The notes under the pieces: generated by a model
Seen by the model: only the letters and a program-made list of their open reading frames with translations
What the model was told of the DNA's origin: nothing
Databases searched by the model: none
Made by a program: the position numbers and the translations under genes
Shown: positions 26,330-35,130 of the stretch, piece by piece
How the letters are laid out: every line of letters begins with the position of its first letter
Numbering within the stretch: the first letter of the stretch is position 1
NCBI GenBank assembly: GCA_039944535.1
Contig: JBDUYP010000025.1
Coordinates: 62,001 to 126,000, forward strand
Direction: 5' to 3'
Source of the DNA: JAMZMI01 sp039944535
Lineage (GTDB): Bacteria > Bacteroidota > Bacteroidia > Cytophagales > Cyclobacteriaceae
DNA length: 64,000 nt

Positions 26330-27382
26330 ATGATCAGAGTTGCTATTATCGGGGTTGGAAATTGTGCCTCATCTTTCATTCAGGGAATCGAATTTTACAA
26401 AAACGAGAAAGAAACAAAGGGATTTGTTCGGAAGCAAATCGGACAATATCAAATCAAGGATGTAGAAATTGTAGGTGCAATTGATGTTGATCAGCGCATC
26501 GTTGGGCTTGATATTTCTGAAGCAATCTTCGCCGGAAGCAACTCTGCAGCTAAGTTTTCTGATGTGTCCAACAAAGGCGTCACTGTCGTAAAAGGCAATG
26601 TCCTGGACGGTGTTGCAGACCACATGCACGACTCATTTCAGGTGGATGAAAAACAGGAGTCTGTAGATGTCGCCGCTTATTTAAAAGAAGTTAATGCCGA
26701 GTTTGTAATCTGCTACCTGCCAGTCGGCAGTGAAAAAGCTGCCAAGTTTTATGCTGAAGAAGCTCTCAAAGCGGGCGTAGGTTTTCTAAATGCGATACCT
26801 GTATTTATTTGTTCTACTCCGGAGTGGAGCAACAAATTCAAAGAGGCAGGGTTGGTTTGCGCTGGTGACGATATCAAATCTCAATTTGGGGCGACTTATC
26901 TCAACAGGGTGCTTGTAGAGAGCTTGATGAATAGAGGTTTTCATATAAATGACCTATATCAGCTCAATGTAGGTGGTAACACTGATTTTGAGAATATGAT
27001 TGATGAGTCACGACTTCAATCAAAAAGAATCTCTAAAACCTCTGCGGTCAATACACTTTTCAATGGTGTAAACGAACCTCACCTTAGAATTGGGCCAAGT
27101 GATTTTATACCTCACTTGAATGACTCTAAGATCTGCTACATCAATGTAAACGGAACCCAGTTTGGTAATCAAAGATTTGAGCTGGAATTGAAGCTTAAAG
27201 TGGAAGACAGTCCAAACAGTGCCGGGGTAATGCTGGACGTAGTGCGGTTGGCCAAAACTGCCAAAGACAAAGGCCTGACAGGTAACATTCCTATAATTTC
27301 AGCTTTTGGTTTCAAATCTCCTGCTGACAAGTTTAGTGAAACTCAAATCCTCAAAATGATGGAGGACTTTCTAGCTGATTAA
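26330..27382 (+). CDS. ino1: myo-inositol-1-phosphate synthase
   Basis: 350 residues, the short bacterial/mycobacterial form. It uses NAD to isomerise glucose-6-phosphate to 1D-myo-inositol-3-phosphate in the cytosol. Visible features: N-terminal Rossmann motif AIIGVGNCASS, VGAIDVDQR, FLNAIPVFICS, AGDDIKSQFGATYLNR, and SPNSAGVMLDVVRLAK near the end. Its stop overlaps tail-to-tail by 4 bp with the cytidylyltransferase gene that would use its product, which places both in one inositol-lipid pathway. Confidence 0.93.
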   Translation: MIRVAIIGVGNCASSFIQGIEFYKNEKETKGFVRKQIGQYQIKDVEIVGAIDVDQRIVGLDISEAIFAGSNSAAKFSDVSNKGVTVVKGNVLDGVADHMHDSFQVDEKQESVDVAAYLKEVNAEFVICYLPVGSEKAAKFYAEEALKAGVGFLNAIPVFICSTPEWSNKFKEAGLVCAGDDIKSQFGATYLNRVLVESLMNRGFHINDLYQLNVGGNTDFENMIDESRLQSKRISKTSAVNTLFNGVNEPHLRIGPSDFIPHLNDSKICYINVNGTQFGNQRFELELKLKVEDSPNSAGVMLDVVRLAKTAKDKGLTGNIPIISAFGFKSPADKFSETQILKMMEDFLAD

Positions 27383-28110
27383 TTAAAATCTAGTTTTTTA
27401 GTAGTATTTAAATCCTCTGGATTATCAACATCATTCCAGGTGTAGCCCGATAGTTCCAACACCCTGGCTTGCTTATCTGCAATCAAACGAGACACCATAT
27501 TGGAAATGGTATATTCTCCCCGAGAAAAGCAGTTATTCAGCACATCAAAAACGCTTGATTGCATCAAAAAAAGCCCTGTATCATAGCAGTTATACTCCTC
27601 GATCATTTTTCCAATATTCAGGATTTCTCCCTGCTCACTGGCCAGCACACGCGTTACATCCTCAATGTCAATATGGCGATTCCATTCGCCTGGTTTGTCC
27701 ACCGCCAAAATCAATTTTGAATTCAACTCTGCTGACAAAACTTTCTCACCAAATGCCGTTACGAATTCTGGCTGAAAGGCATGATCACCCATCGTCAAAA
27801 AGAAATGCTCTGCTCTGTGGCCGTTAACCCAATCTTTAGTCACGCTCACAGAATAACCATTTTCCAGGTCATATCTATCATTATGAACCAAATCAATATG
27901 GACACCATAAGAAGCCGCCAGGTGCGGAATAAAATCGCGAAGAGGTTCTGGATTGTGCCCTGTGACCACACAAAAGTGCTCCACGCCCACCAACCTGAAG
28001 TTACGGATATGTCGCTCCATCAATGTCATTCCATTGATCTCTAAAAGTGATTTAGGCTTGCCCGTATCCAGACGTGAGTTTTTACCAGCGGCAAGTATGA
28101 TGCAATTCAT
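27379..28110 (-). CDS. CTP:inositol-1-phosphate cytidylyltransferase-like nucleotidyltransferase
   Basis: 243 residues, NTP_transferase fold. Signature LAAGKNSRLDTGKPKSLLEI at the N-terminus, metal site in LTMGDHAF, acceptor site NDRYDLENGYSV, and the closing WNDVDNPEDL. This resembles the cytidylyltransferase half of the archaeal/thermophile IPCT-DIPPS fusion, which makes CDP-inositol from inositol-phosphate and CTP. Phosphocholine cytidylyltransferase (LicC-like) is an alternative. It is last in a four-gene minus-strand operon with the CDP-alcohol phosphotransferase immediately upstream (10 bp gap) and is convergent with inositol-phosphate synthase, which favours inositol. Confidence 0.78.
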   Translation of the reverse strand: MNCIILAAGKNSRLDTGKPKSLLEINGMTLMERHIRNFRLVGVEHFCVVTGHNPEPLRDFIPHLAASYGVHIDLVHNDRYDLENGYSVSVTKDWVNGHRAEHFFLTMGDHAFQPEFVTAFGEKVLSAELNSKLILAVDKPGEWNRHIDIEDVTRVLASEQGEILNIGKMIEEYNCYDTGLFLMQSSVFDVLNNCFSRGEYTISNMVSRLIADKQARVLELSGYTWNDVDNPEDLNTTKKLDFN

Positions 28111-28120
28111 TTAAAGTCAA

Positions 28121-29068
28121 TCAGGCGTTTAAAATTGTTGCACTATTCATCTCTTTCTGCAATTGATCATCTTTCTTCTTTTGGAATCTATTCACTACCA
28201 TATATGGTATAAAACCCACTATTGAAAAATAAAAATACAGGTCCATTCTGCCAAAACAAGAACTGATCATAAGGACGGTGCGATGCACATTTGTCCCACA
28301 TGTAAGTGCCCACCATGTCAATATGCTGTGGTTGTATTTTTTATATAATTCGATAAACTTACTTCCCGTACTTTCTTGAGCCCATGATTCAAACTTCAGT
28401 CTCGTCTCATAACTCCTGCTTACAAAAAAATCTTGCTTGCCTGTATAATCCAGTTCCAGATAGTATAGGCAAGTATTCCAAAATCCAGTTTGACGTTTTT
28501 CTGTCTTTAAATCACCTACAGTGGGAATTCTATAGCCCGAATCATTTCCTAAGTAATACATAAACTCGGTTTTGTAGAACTCGTAGGCTGCAGACTTTGC
28601 ACTATGTGAATATCCCGCAAGGACAGCTAGAGGAAAGATGTACCAGCCGTATGGCGTATCCATAAAAAAGTAGAGGCTACCACCGACATAACAAGCCACA
28701 AATACGAAGGTGTCTATGATGGCATCAATTTTACGCCCTAAATCGCTCGCCGTGTTGGTCATCCTTGCCAACTGCCCATCGGCAGAATCTAACAAGCCAG
28801 AAAAGGTGATAAAAAAGCATGCCCAAAGCACAAGAGTTAAATCCTCTTGAAAGAAAAACAAATAGCCAGCTACAAACCCAGACAGCAAACTGAGCAGCGA
28901 AACCTGATGTGGGCTCAGACCAAAAAACCGGGAGATCAAAGCCAAATAATACCCAAAAAATCGACTGAAGTAAATATCAAACCATTCCTCTACTTCTGGA
29001 ATCTTAATGGATTTACATGCCTTATCAAAATCTGATTTTATCCTATTTTTTACTTCCCTCAGTATCAT
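28121..29068 (-). CDS. CDP-alcohol phosphatidyltransferase-family enzyme (DIPPS/IPC-synthase candidate)
   Basis: 315 residues, about six membrane helices. The full active-site motif is present: D94-x2-D97-G-x2-A-R-x8-G-x3-D115-x3-D119 (SADGQLAR...GRKIDAIID). Such enzymes move a phospho-alcohol from a CDP donor to a lipid or polyol. The neighbours suggest CDP-inositol as donor, with ceramide or diacylglycerol as acceptor, giving an inositol phospholipid or inositol phosphoceramide in one step. Residues about 180-270 form a long polar loop (including IPTVGDLKTEKRQTGFWNT). It overlaps the desaturase gene by 4 bp. Acceptor specificity is inferred only. Confidence 0.8.
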   Translation of the reverse strand: MILREVKNRIKSDFDKACKSIKIPEVEEWFDIYFSRFFGYYLALISRFFGLSPHQVSLLSLLSGFVAGYLFFFQEDLTLVLWACFFITFSGLLDSADGQLARMTNTASDLGRKIDAIIDTFVFVACYVGGSLYFFMDTPYGWYIFPLAVLAGYSHSAKSAAYEFYKTEFMYYLGNDSGYRIPTVGDLKTEKRQTGFWNTCLYYLELDYTGKQDFFVSRSYETRLKFESWAQESTGSKFIELYKKYNHSILTWWALTCGTNVHRTVLMISSCFGRMDLYFYFSIVGFIPYMVVNRFQKKKDDQLQKEMNSATILNA

Positions 29069-29997
29069 TCCTCTCTTTTAACTCTTGAAAAAAGTGATAA
29101 TTTATTGTCTGTTAAAAAGGCGATAATCACATTGGTCCATGAGTTGTACGAACGCAAGTTATCATAGTGCTTTCCTGCTATCTTTTTTAATTGAGGGAGT
29201 TTAGAACCAGGAACATTAGGAAAATCATGATGCTCATTGTGATATCCTACATTGAATACCAGTTTATTGAGCCAACCATAGTACGAGTAAGTCTCCTGTC
29301 CCTCCTCAAAAACATAATGCTCTGAGACAAAATGCCCAGACAAAGGGTGTAGTCCACTTGCCAACAGAAGCGATAGCGTGAGGTAAAGCAATCCAGACCA
29401 GCCCACCAAAAAATAAAACCCTGCTAGAAATGCAACTTGAACTATGAAATTTCTAATCTGCCATTTGTCCGGCTTCATCGGACGGACAAACAATGGCCTA
29501 ATTGCATAAAAAGGTATTTGAAGAATCATCCATATTAGCTTACCAAAGAACCCTCTGAAAATGAGCGCCTCTATTCTTGAGGCTATATCTGTATCAATCC
29601 CTTTTTTCCCCTGGTACCAATGATGTTCAGCGTGATATGCTTTAAACGCCATAGCAAACGGAAATACCAAAGGGAAGTTGATAACCATGGCAAACCAGTT
29701 ATTGAGCTCTTTTCGCTTAAAAGCTAAATCATGCGTGATTTCATGAATCGCAAGGACGATGATATGATTGAGTGTTGTACCGAAGACCAAAACCATTCCC
29801 ATAAAAAGAAAGGGGTTTTCAGGAAGGAAGAATAGAGGAATGGACAGCTGCAAAAACATCACAAGCAAGGCCTTATATTTCACAGAAGGATCCACACCAA
29901 AAAGCTTTTTCACTTCTGGATATTCTTTTAAGATTAGCTTTCGGCGTTCAAAATGCGGTTCCTTTTCCTTACTCCAAATGAAATCTTGCTGTCCCAT
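29065..29997 (-). CDS. sphingolipid delta-4 desaturase-like protein (DEGS1-like)
   Basis: 310 residues, integral membrane di-iron enzyme. Histidine boxes HEITH (85-89), HAEHH (122-126) and HNEHH (253-257). The match to eukaryotic dihydroceramide desaturases is unusually detailed: N-terminal FERRKLILKEYPEVKKL, LHPLSGHFVSEHY, GQETYSYYGWLNKLVFNVG, YHNEHHDFPNVPG and LRSYNSWTNVI all have close DEGS1 counterparts, and the length is near 323. The expected reaction is insertion of a 4,5-trans double bond (or C4 hydroxylation) in the sphingoid base. It sits in an operon with the CDP-alcohol phosphotransferase. Confidence 0.85.
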   Translation of the reverse strand: MGQQDFIWSKEKEPHFERRKLILKEYPEVKKLFGVDPSVKYKALLVMFLQLSIPLFFLPENPFLFMGMVLVFGTTLNHIIVLAIHEITHDLAFKRKELNNWFAMVINFPLVFPFAMAFKAYHAEHHWYQGKKGIDTDIASRIEALIFRGFFGKLIWMILQIPFYAIRPLFVRPMKPDKWQIRNFIVQVAFLAGFYFLVGWSGLLYLTLSLLLASGLHPLSGHFVSEHYVFEEGQETYSYYGWLNKLVFNVGYHNEHHDFPNVPGSKLPQLKKIAGKHYDNLRSYNSWTNVIIAFLTDNKLSLFSRVKREE

Positions 29998-30015
29998 AAT
30001 TCTTGGCGAAATTAA

Positions 30016-31116
30016 TCATTTTGGCCTTAAAACGGTACCCGAAGCAAGCCTGCAAAAACCCGCCAGCCCATTCATGACAATTCTTGCCTTAAATGAGTTG
30101 CTCCCGACAAGAACCTCCCTACTTGCATCCAGTATAGGATTGAGAACGTCATTCACAAATGACTGAATCAAATAATTTTGTCTTGAGCTTAAAATTATTT
30201 CCTGTTCAAAATAATAACTAATCAAATCGTAGTTACTGCTACCTATGATTAATTCATTGTTATCAATCAAAATACCCTTAAGGTGAAACATTCCCGGATA
30301 ATGCCGCAGTGAGAAATATCCTTTTTGAAATTCAGAAAGCACATACTCACCAAAAAGTGATTTGTTGTTTTCAGAAGGTGAAACAATCTGCACGTTTACC
30401 CCTCTGTCACTGCAACTTTTCAGCACCGACATAAGTGGCTCGGAAACATAAGGAGATATCACCGTTACAGATTCGGAAGAACTACTGATCTTATCAAAAA
30501 GGTTTGCGTAGAGCCCCTGGCTTTTGATTCCATTCAAAAACCATAAATCCGACTCCCCTCTAGACTGACGTATGCTTTGATTTTTGCCTATCCAGGTGTT
30601 CCGGAAATCTTCAGCCATCAAATGCCCCAGTTCATTATCTCCAATTTGAACCATGATATCGTGCCACTCAAAATTGTGATCACTAAAATTAATACCTCCA
30701 AGGAACGCAATCTCATCATCGGCAATCATCATTTTTTTATGATTGCGAAGTGGGTATTTACTCATGAGCCACCCAACTGGATTGGTGAACTGTACCTTCA
30801 CACCAGATTGCTCTGCTTTCTTGATCAAGGCACGCGTTTGTGTAATTTCCCTCCTAAAAGCTGAGTCTTTCAGATATCGCGTACCAAAAACAAAGCTGTC
30901 GCTAATCACAACTTTGGAAAAAGAGTCTATCAGCAAGCGCTTATCATCTGCAGGGGACGCGATCATGATGTCGATTAGTTCCTCACCGGCAGCATCTCCT
31001 TCAAAAGTCATGGCTTGAACATAAAAGGATTCCCTGGCCGCAAGTGCCACTTCCTTCAAATGCTCCATAAACTGTCTGGAGCCCACAAGAATCTTAGCAT
31101 TTTTCACAGACCGCAA
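30016..31116 (-). CDS. phospholipase D-fold phosphatidyltransferase/hydrolase
   Basis: 366 residues with two HKD motifs: H126-x-K128-x4-D133 (RNHKKMMIADDEIAFLGG) and H278-x-K280-x4-D285 (MFHLKGILIDNNELIIGSSN). Both half-sites are intact, so it should be active, like cardiolipin synthases or phospholipid head-group transferases. There is no signal peptide and only weak hydrophobic stretches. The start is uncertain: TTG at 31116 or GTG at 31107. It is first of the four-gene minus operon (19 bp before the desaturase), which suggests head-group exchange on the same lipid. The substrate is unknown. Confidence 0.8.
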   Translation of the reverse strand: MRSVKNAKILVGSRQFMEHLKEVALAARESFYVQAMTFEGDAAGEELIDIMIASPADDKRLLIDSFSKVVISDSFVFGTRYLKDSAFRREITQTRALIKKAEQSGVKVQFTNPVGWLMSKYPLRNHKKMMIADDEIAFLGGINFSDHNFEWHDIMVQIGDNELGHLMAEDFRNTWIGKNQSIRQSRGESDLWFLNGIKSQGLYANLFDKISSSSESVTVISPYVSEPLMSVLKSCSDRGVNVQIVSPSENNKSLFGEYVLSEFQKGYFSLRHYPGMFHLKGILIDNNELIIGSSNYDLISYYFEQEIILSSRQNYLIQSFVNDVLNPILDASREVLVGSNSFKARIVMNGLAGFCRLASGTVLRPK

Positions 31117-31272
31117 TAAACATCAGATTTTAAGCAAGTTGCAATAGATTATTAAGAATTCAACCGCGTTCTAAGTTTATTGAATAATTCACATCTTACT
31201 CATTCATCTTTTACGATATTGGAATGTCCTTTATTCTGCATTTTGTAAATTCGCTTTCTCAAAATAAAGGTT

Positions 31273-32154
31273 ATGTTACGCTACAAATCAGACGTCAAAA
31301 CGATTATCTACATACTTGTAGTCACTGGGCTGATGATGGGGTTATTTGTCTATCATAACCACCTCAGCGGTGGCCTATACGCCATCATCTATGCCGCCGA
31401 ATTGATCATGGCGATATCCGTAGGTGTGATGGTTCATAACGTACGCCATGTACCCATGTGGAAAAACAAATTTCTAAACACCCTCACCGACTGCTGGTTG
31501 ACGATATTATATGGATACCCGGTTTTTGGTTGGATTCCAACGCACCTTCAAAACCACCACACTCACACCAATAAAGAGGAAGACTACACAAAAACTTATG
31601 CCTTTTCAGAAAAAAACAACTTGTGGACATTGATCTATTACCCCATGTACAGTGGCGGAGTGCAGCAAAAGGCGATAGGACAATACTTAAAAAAATTATG
31701 GCATAACGATAGAGCAAAATTCTGGCAACATGCTCTACAAATCATTTCAATAATTTCATTTTTAGCCATAGTCTTTATTGTTGATTGGAAAGCGGCACTA
31801 CTGTATGTGATTCTACCGCATCAAATTTCACTTAATGCTGTGTTGGTTTTTAATTATGTGCAGCACATACAAGCTGATGAAGAATCGGAGTATAACCACT
31901 CCAGAAATATTGAAGGTTTCCTTAACGTATTCCTATTCAATAATGGACTACACACAGCCCATCACCTAAAGCCACACCTCCACTGGAGCAGGCTTCCGGA
32001 GTTTCACAATGAAATAAGACACAAGATCGATCCTTCTCTAATAGAGAAAAATTTGATCTGGTATCTAATAAGACAGTATCTGATCGTTCCGTTTTATCAA
32101 CCCTGGCAGCAAAAAAATCTCAGACAAATACGAATTAGAGAGGGAGTAGATTAG
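31273..32154 (+). CDS. fatty-acid desaturase/hydroxylase superfamily membrane protein
   Basis: 293 residues with four to five membrane helices and three histidine clusters: HNVRH (55-59), HLQNHHTH (91-98) and HTAHH (227-231), plus H198 in FNYVQHIQ. This is the di-iron acyl-lipid desaturase/hydroxylase layout. It does not share the specific DEGS motifs of the 29-kb desaturase, so it probably acts on another position, for example the N-acyl chain or another carbon of the base. It is divergent from the PLD operon (156 bp) and heads the run of glycosyltransferases. Confidence 0.8.
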   Translation: MLRYKSDVKTIIYILVVTGLMMGLFVYHNHLSGGLYAIIYAAELIMAISVGVMVHNVRHVPMWKNKFLNTLTDCWLTILYGYPVFGWIPTHLQNHHTHTNKEEDYTKTYAFSEKNNLWTLIYYPMYSGGVQQKAIGQYLKKLWHNDRAKFWQHALQIISIISFLAIVFIVDWKAALLYVILPHQISLNAVLVFNYVQHIQADEESEYNHSRNIEGFLNVFLFNNGLHTAHHLKPHLHWSRLPEFHNEIRHKIDPSLIEKNLIWYLIRQYLIVPFYQPWQQKNLRQIRIREGVD

Positions 32155-32171
32155 AATTTTCGCATCGCCCA

Positions 32172-32261
32172 ATGACTTCAAGATTTATTTTTCTTGCGAT
32201 TTTCATTTATTACTTTTCCGGCTGGGTGCAAGCTGGAATAATCAAAAACGACCAATTCTAA
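32172..32261 (+). CDS. 29-residue ORF resembling an isolated signal peptide
   Basis: ATG at 32172 opens a reading frame of 29 codons: a short basic start, a hydrophobic core (FIFLAIFIYYFSGW), and VQA|G, a good signal peptidase site, then seven residues to the stop. It lies alone in the 143-bp gap between the desaturase and first glycosyltransferase. It may be a membrane microprotein, a leader, or the remnant of a lost secreted protein. No homology can be judged by eye. Confidence 0.25.
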   Translation: MTSRFIFLAIFIYYFSGWVQAGIIKNDQF

Positions 32262-32297
32262 CAATCGCATGTCCCTAGTTCTTTTCTGAAATAGAAA

Positions 32298-33230
32298 ATG
32301 AAACAACTCCAAATTCTCACATTTTCGGATAAGCCACTGGCAGATAGCAATCTGCTTGTTAAAAGTTGCAGGGATCATAATCTTCCCCTGGAAATCATAA
32401 CTCCGAATCAAGAATGGAAAGTAAATGCCTTTAAGATCAAACTACTTTTTGATTACATCAGCAAAGAATCCGACGATACGCTCTTGCTAGTTGTAGATGC
32501 TTTTGACGTTTACGTCAATGGAAAGGAGGAAGAAATACTTAATAAATTTCGAGCTTTTAAAGCAGATATAGTGTTCTCAGCCGAAGCAAATTATTATTTC
32601 CGCAATCCAAAATTAAGAGGAGCATATCTCAAAAACTACCCGGAATCACCTACTCCCTATCAGTTCTTGAACTCGGGAACATTTATAGGCAAATGTGGCG
32701 CTTTGAAAAAGCTCCTTAAGGATATAATAAAAGAAAACAAACTAGACCCTGATAATATCAACAGCTTTATCGAGGTGCGATCTGATCAGTATTTGTACAG
32801 CAAGCATTTTGTAGATCAATCTTTGTCGGGTGACAAAAAGTACACTCTGACATTAGACTATAAACATGAATTATTTGAGGTAACTGGAGGTAGAATGCGG
32901 ACCATTAACCTACCTCACCTTTCTTCTTTCCATGCATTCAATGCTTATAAGGTTGAGCGGTTTTTGGTTAAAAAGCTTGGCTTACATGCACATCAGGATG
33001 AACCAATAGATATTGAGTTTATTGCCAGCACGAACTCATTCCGCAACCGGAAGACCCACTCCAATCCGCTAATCATTCATTTGCCCGGAACCTGGATGTA
33101 TTTTGACAAGATTATGAACAAAATTTTGACAAGTAAAAAGGAGTTTTCACTGGGCAAAATTACCGCTTGGTTTATTGGCTTATTGTCCTATATCGTAGCA
33201 ATTTTTATCCCATTCAGGATTTCACTGTAG
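32298..33230 (+). CDS. PLOD-type (procollagen lysyl hydroxylase GT domain-like) glycosyltransferase
   Basis: 310 residues. The order of motifs follows the glycosyltransferase domain of animal PLOD proteins: LLVVDAFDVYV (metal site D67-x2-D70), IVFSAEA (92-97), NYPE, QFLNSGTFIG (122-131), SDQYLYS (162-168), and LDYKHELFEVTGG. A C-terminal hydrophobic helix (about 283-305) probably anchors it to the inner membrane. Such domains move glucose or galactose from UDP-sugar. In animals the acceptor is collagen; here, next to lipid genes, a glycolipid acceptor is more likely. The gene precedes three more transferases on the same strand. Confidence 0.75.
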   Translation: MKQLQILTFSDKPLADSNLLVKSCRDHNLPLEIITPNQEWKVNAFKIKLLFDYISKESDDTLLLVVDAFDVYVNGKEEEILNKFRAFKADIVFSAEANYYFRNPKLRGAYLKNYPESPTPYQFLNSGTFIGKCGALKKLLKDIIKENKLDPDNINSFIEVRSDQYLYSKHFVDQSLSGDKKYTLTLDYKHELFEVTGGRMRTINLPHLSSFHAFNAYKVERFLVKKLGLHAHQDEPIDIEFIASTNSFRNRKTHSNPLIIHLPGTWMYFDKIMNKILTSKKEFSLGKITAWFIGLLSYIVAIFIPFRISL

Positions 33231-33251
33231 GTTCATGTAATTTTGAAAAAT

Positions 33252-34004
33252 ATGAACTGGCTAAAGAAAAAATATTATCAGGCTATATCAGCAAAAAGCT
33301 ACGACCAAACCGTGTCCAAAACGGAAGGAACTACCCTTATTCTTTCGTCATTTGCACGTGAGGACAACATTAAACAATTGGTCGATTCTTACAGTCGCTA
33401 TAGTGTTTTTAACGAAATAATTATTTGGCATAATGGACAAAACAAACTAGAAATTCCAAATAAACCCCCTGAAACAAAAATTATCAACAGTGATGATCTT
33501 GGGCTTTCTTCGCGATATGCCGCAGGCCTTTTGGCTTGCAACGACACAGTCTTTTTTCATGACGATGACCTCATCTTACCTGAGGAAAGCTTCGTGGAGT
33601 TGATAAATGAAAAAAACAACAATCCAGATAGAACCTATTGTATTCAGGGAAAAGTCCCTCATTCTGACAACACCTATGGGAAAGCCGTGAAACCAGCGAT
33701 AGGTGAAAGGAGACCTTGCGACATTCACCTTAACAAGGTTATCTGCGTATCGCGCAAACTGATACCCAGCTATTTCAATATGTGGTATGATACTGGATTA
33801 GATCTAGACCCGAAAGGCGGTGGCGGAGAAGATATTGTGTTTAGCTATGCCGTAAGAAAACTTACCGGGCAAAAACCTCTTGTCGTTGGCGTAAAATTCA
33901 AAAACTTGGATGGCTCGGCAGCTATCTCAAGCAGATATGGCAATCAGCACGTCAATCGTACTCAGGTTATGAAAGTATGTCAGCAGCTGCTAGAAAATGC
34001 CTGA
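33252..34004 (+). CDS. exostosin/GT64-like glycosyltransferase
   Basis: 250 residues from ATG at 33252 (a TTG at 33243 is possible). GT-A fold with the pattern TLILSSFAREDNIKQLVDSY, SSRYAAGLLACNDTVFFHDDD (DDD metal triad 104-106), and GGGGEDIVFSYAVRKLTG (189-205), which parallels the EXTL2/GT64 architecture (TFNR..., VDDD, CDDIAMNF). GT2 is the alternative. Plant GT64 enzymes (GMT1, GINT1) glycosylate inositol phosphoceramides, which makes the neighbourhood notable. It overlaps the GT4 gene by 8 bp. Confidence 0.6.
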   Translation: MNWLKKKYYQAISAKSYDQTVSKTEGTTLILSSFAREDNIKQLVDSYSRYSVFNEIIIWHNGQNKLEIPNKPPETKIINSDDLGLSSRYAAGLLACNDTVFFHDDDLILPEESFVELINEKNNNPDRTYCIQGKVPHSDNTYGKAVKPAIGERRPCDIHLNKVICVSRKLIPSYFNMWYDTGLDLDPKGGGGEDIVFSYAVRKLTGQKPLVVGVKFKNLDGSAAISSRYGNQHVNRTQVMKVCQQLLENA

Positions 34005-35130
34005 TAGTAGGTTGAAAATAATGATCTTACTCCCCTCGCTTGCGGGAGGTGGAGCAGAAAGAACCATTCTGAATCTGGCCAACAACATTGATGAATCTCG
34101 GTTCCATTTGAAGATTCTGTTGCTCACAGCCGAAGGCCCCTATTTGGAAAATATCGATCAATCCAAATTACTATTCCAAACAAAGACTCTCTTTCAGAAA
34201 AATGGATTCATCCAGTTCTTTCAAACTGTTTTTCGCATCCTTCCATTTCAAATAAAAACCATTAAACGAGAACGACCTGATATCATCATGACCGTAACCG
34301 AGAGCATGAATTATTATGGTTTCTTTCTTAGGAAATGGATGGGAAGTTCAGCATTCCAATGGATCGTGAGGTGTGGTAACAACATTTTTCTGGAGGCGGC
34401 ATCCAAGCAGTTTCCGGCCAATTGGGTCTTACAAAAATTACTCAAATTGACTTACAGGTCGGCGGATAAGATAGTCACGATCAACAAGGGCATCAACCCT
34501 GTGATAAGCAATCGATACGGGATAGAAAAGCAAAAGATTGTGACTATCTACAACCCATTAGATCTGGACCTAATAAAACGCATGTCAAAAGCTCCCTGCC
34601 CATCAAACCTTCCTGATAATTTTATTTTGGGCGTTGGCAGACTCGAAAAACAAAAGCGGTTTGACGTACTCATCAAAGCGTTTGCCAAAAGTGCTCTGGT
34701 AGATGAGGGCACTCATTTAGTCATTATTGGAAAAGGGTCTAAGCTAAGGGATCTCATCCAGCTTGCCGAAAGCCTTGGAGTGAGTGATTTCGTCCATTTT
34801 GAAGGATTTCAATCAAACCCGTATGCCTATATGAGGGCTACCAAGGCTTTTGTGCTTACTTCTGACTGGGAAGGGTTTGCTCATGTGGTGGCCGAAGCGC
34901 TTGCCTGTGAAGCCAGAGTGATTAGCTCAGATTGTGACTTTGGCCCTAAAGAAATCCTGAAACAAGGAGAATTAGGAGCGCTTTTTTCCTGTGGAAATGA
35001 CGATGAACTTGCAGTACTGTTCAAGAAAGAAATCGCAAGGGAGGTAAACCCAAAATCAATAGAGAAACCGAATCGCTTTGACTTGAAGCGTATCATCTCT
35101 AATTATGAGTCGTTGTTAGAGTCAATGTAA
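33997..35130 (+). CDS. GT4-family glycosyltransferase
   Basis: 377 residues, GT-B fold. N-terminal domain: MILLPSLAGGGAERTILNLANN, the common Gly-rich acceptor loop. C-terminal domain: FILGVGRLEKQKRFDVLIKAFAK, GKGSKLRDLIQLAESLGV, FVLTSDWEGFAHVVAEALAC (the E-x7-E motif) and ISSDCDFGPKEIL. It transfers a sugar from a nucleotide donor with retention, at the cytosolic face of the inner membrane. The sugar is unknown. Its stop overlaps the next gene (TAATG), so the transferases at 33.2, 34.0 and 35.1 kb are translationally coupled. Confidence 0.9.
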   Translation: MPDSRLKIMILLPSLAGGGAERTILNLANNIDESRFHLKILLLTAEGPYLENIDQSKLLFQTKTLFQKNGFIQFFQTVFRILPFQIKTIKRERPDIIMTVTESMNYYGFFLRKWMGSSAFQWIVRCGNNIFLEAASKQFPANWVLQKLLKLTYRSADKIVTINKGINPVISNRYGIEKQKIVTIYNPLDLDLIKRMSKAPCPSNLPDNFILGVGRLEKQKRFDVLIKAFAKSALVDEGTHLVIIGKGSKLRDLIQLAESLGVSDFVHFEGFQSNPYAYMRATKAFVLTSDWEGFAHVVAEALACEARVISSDCDFGPKEILKQGELGALFSCGNDDELAVLFKKEIAREVNPKSIEKPNRFDLKRIISNYESLLESM

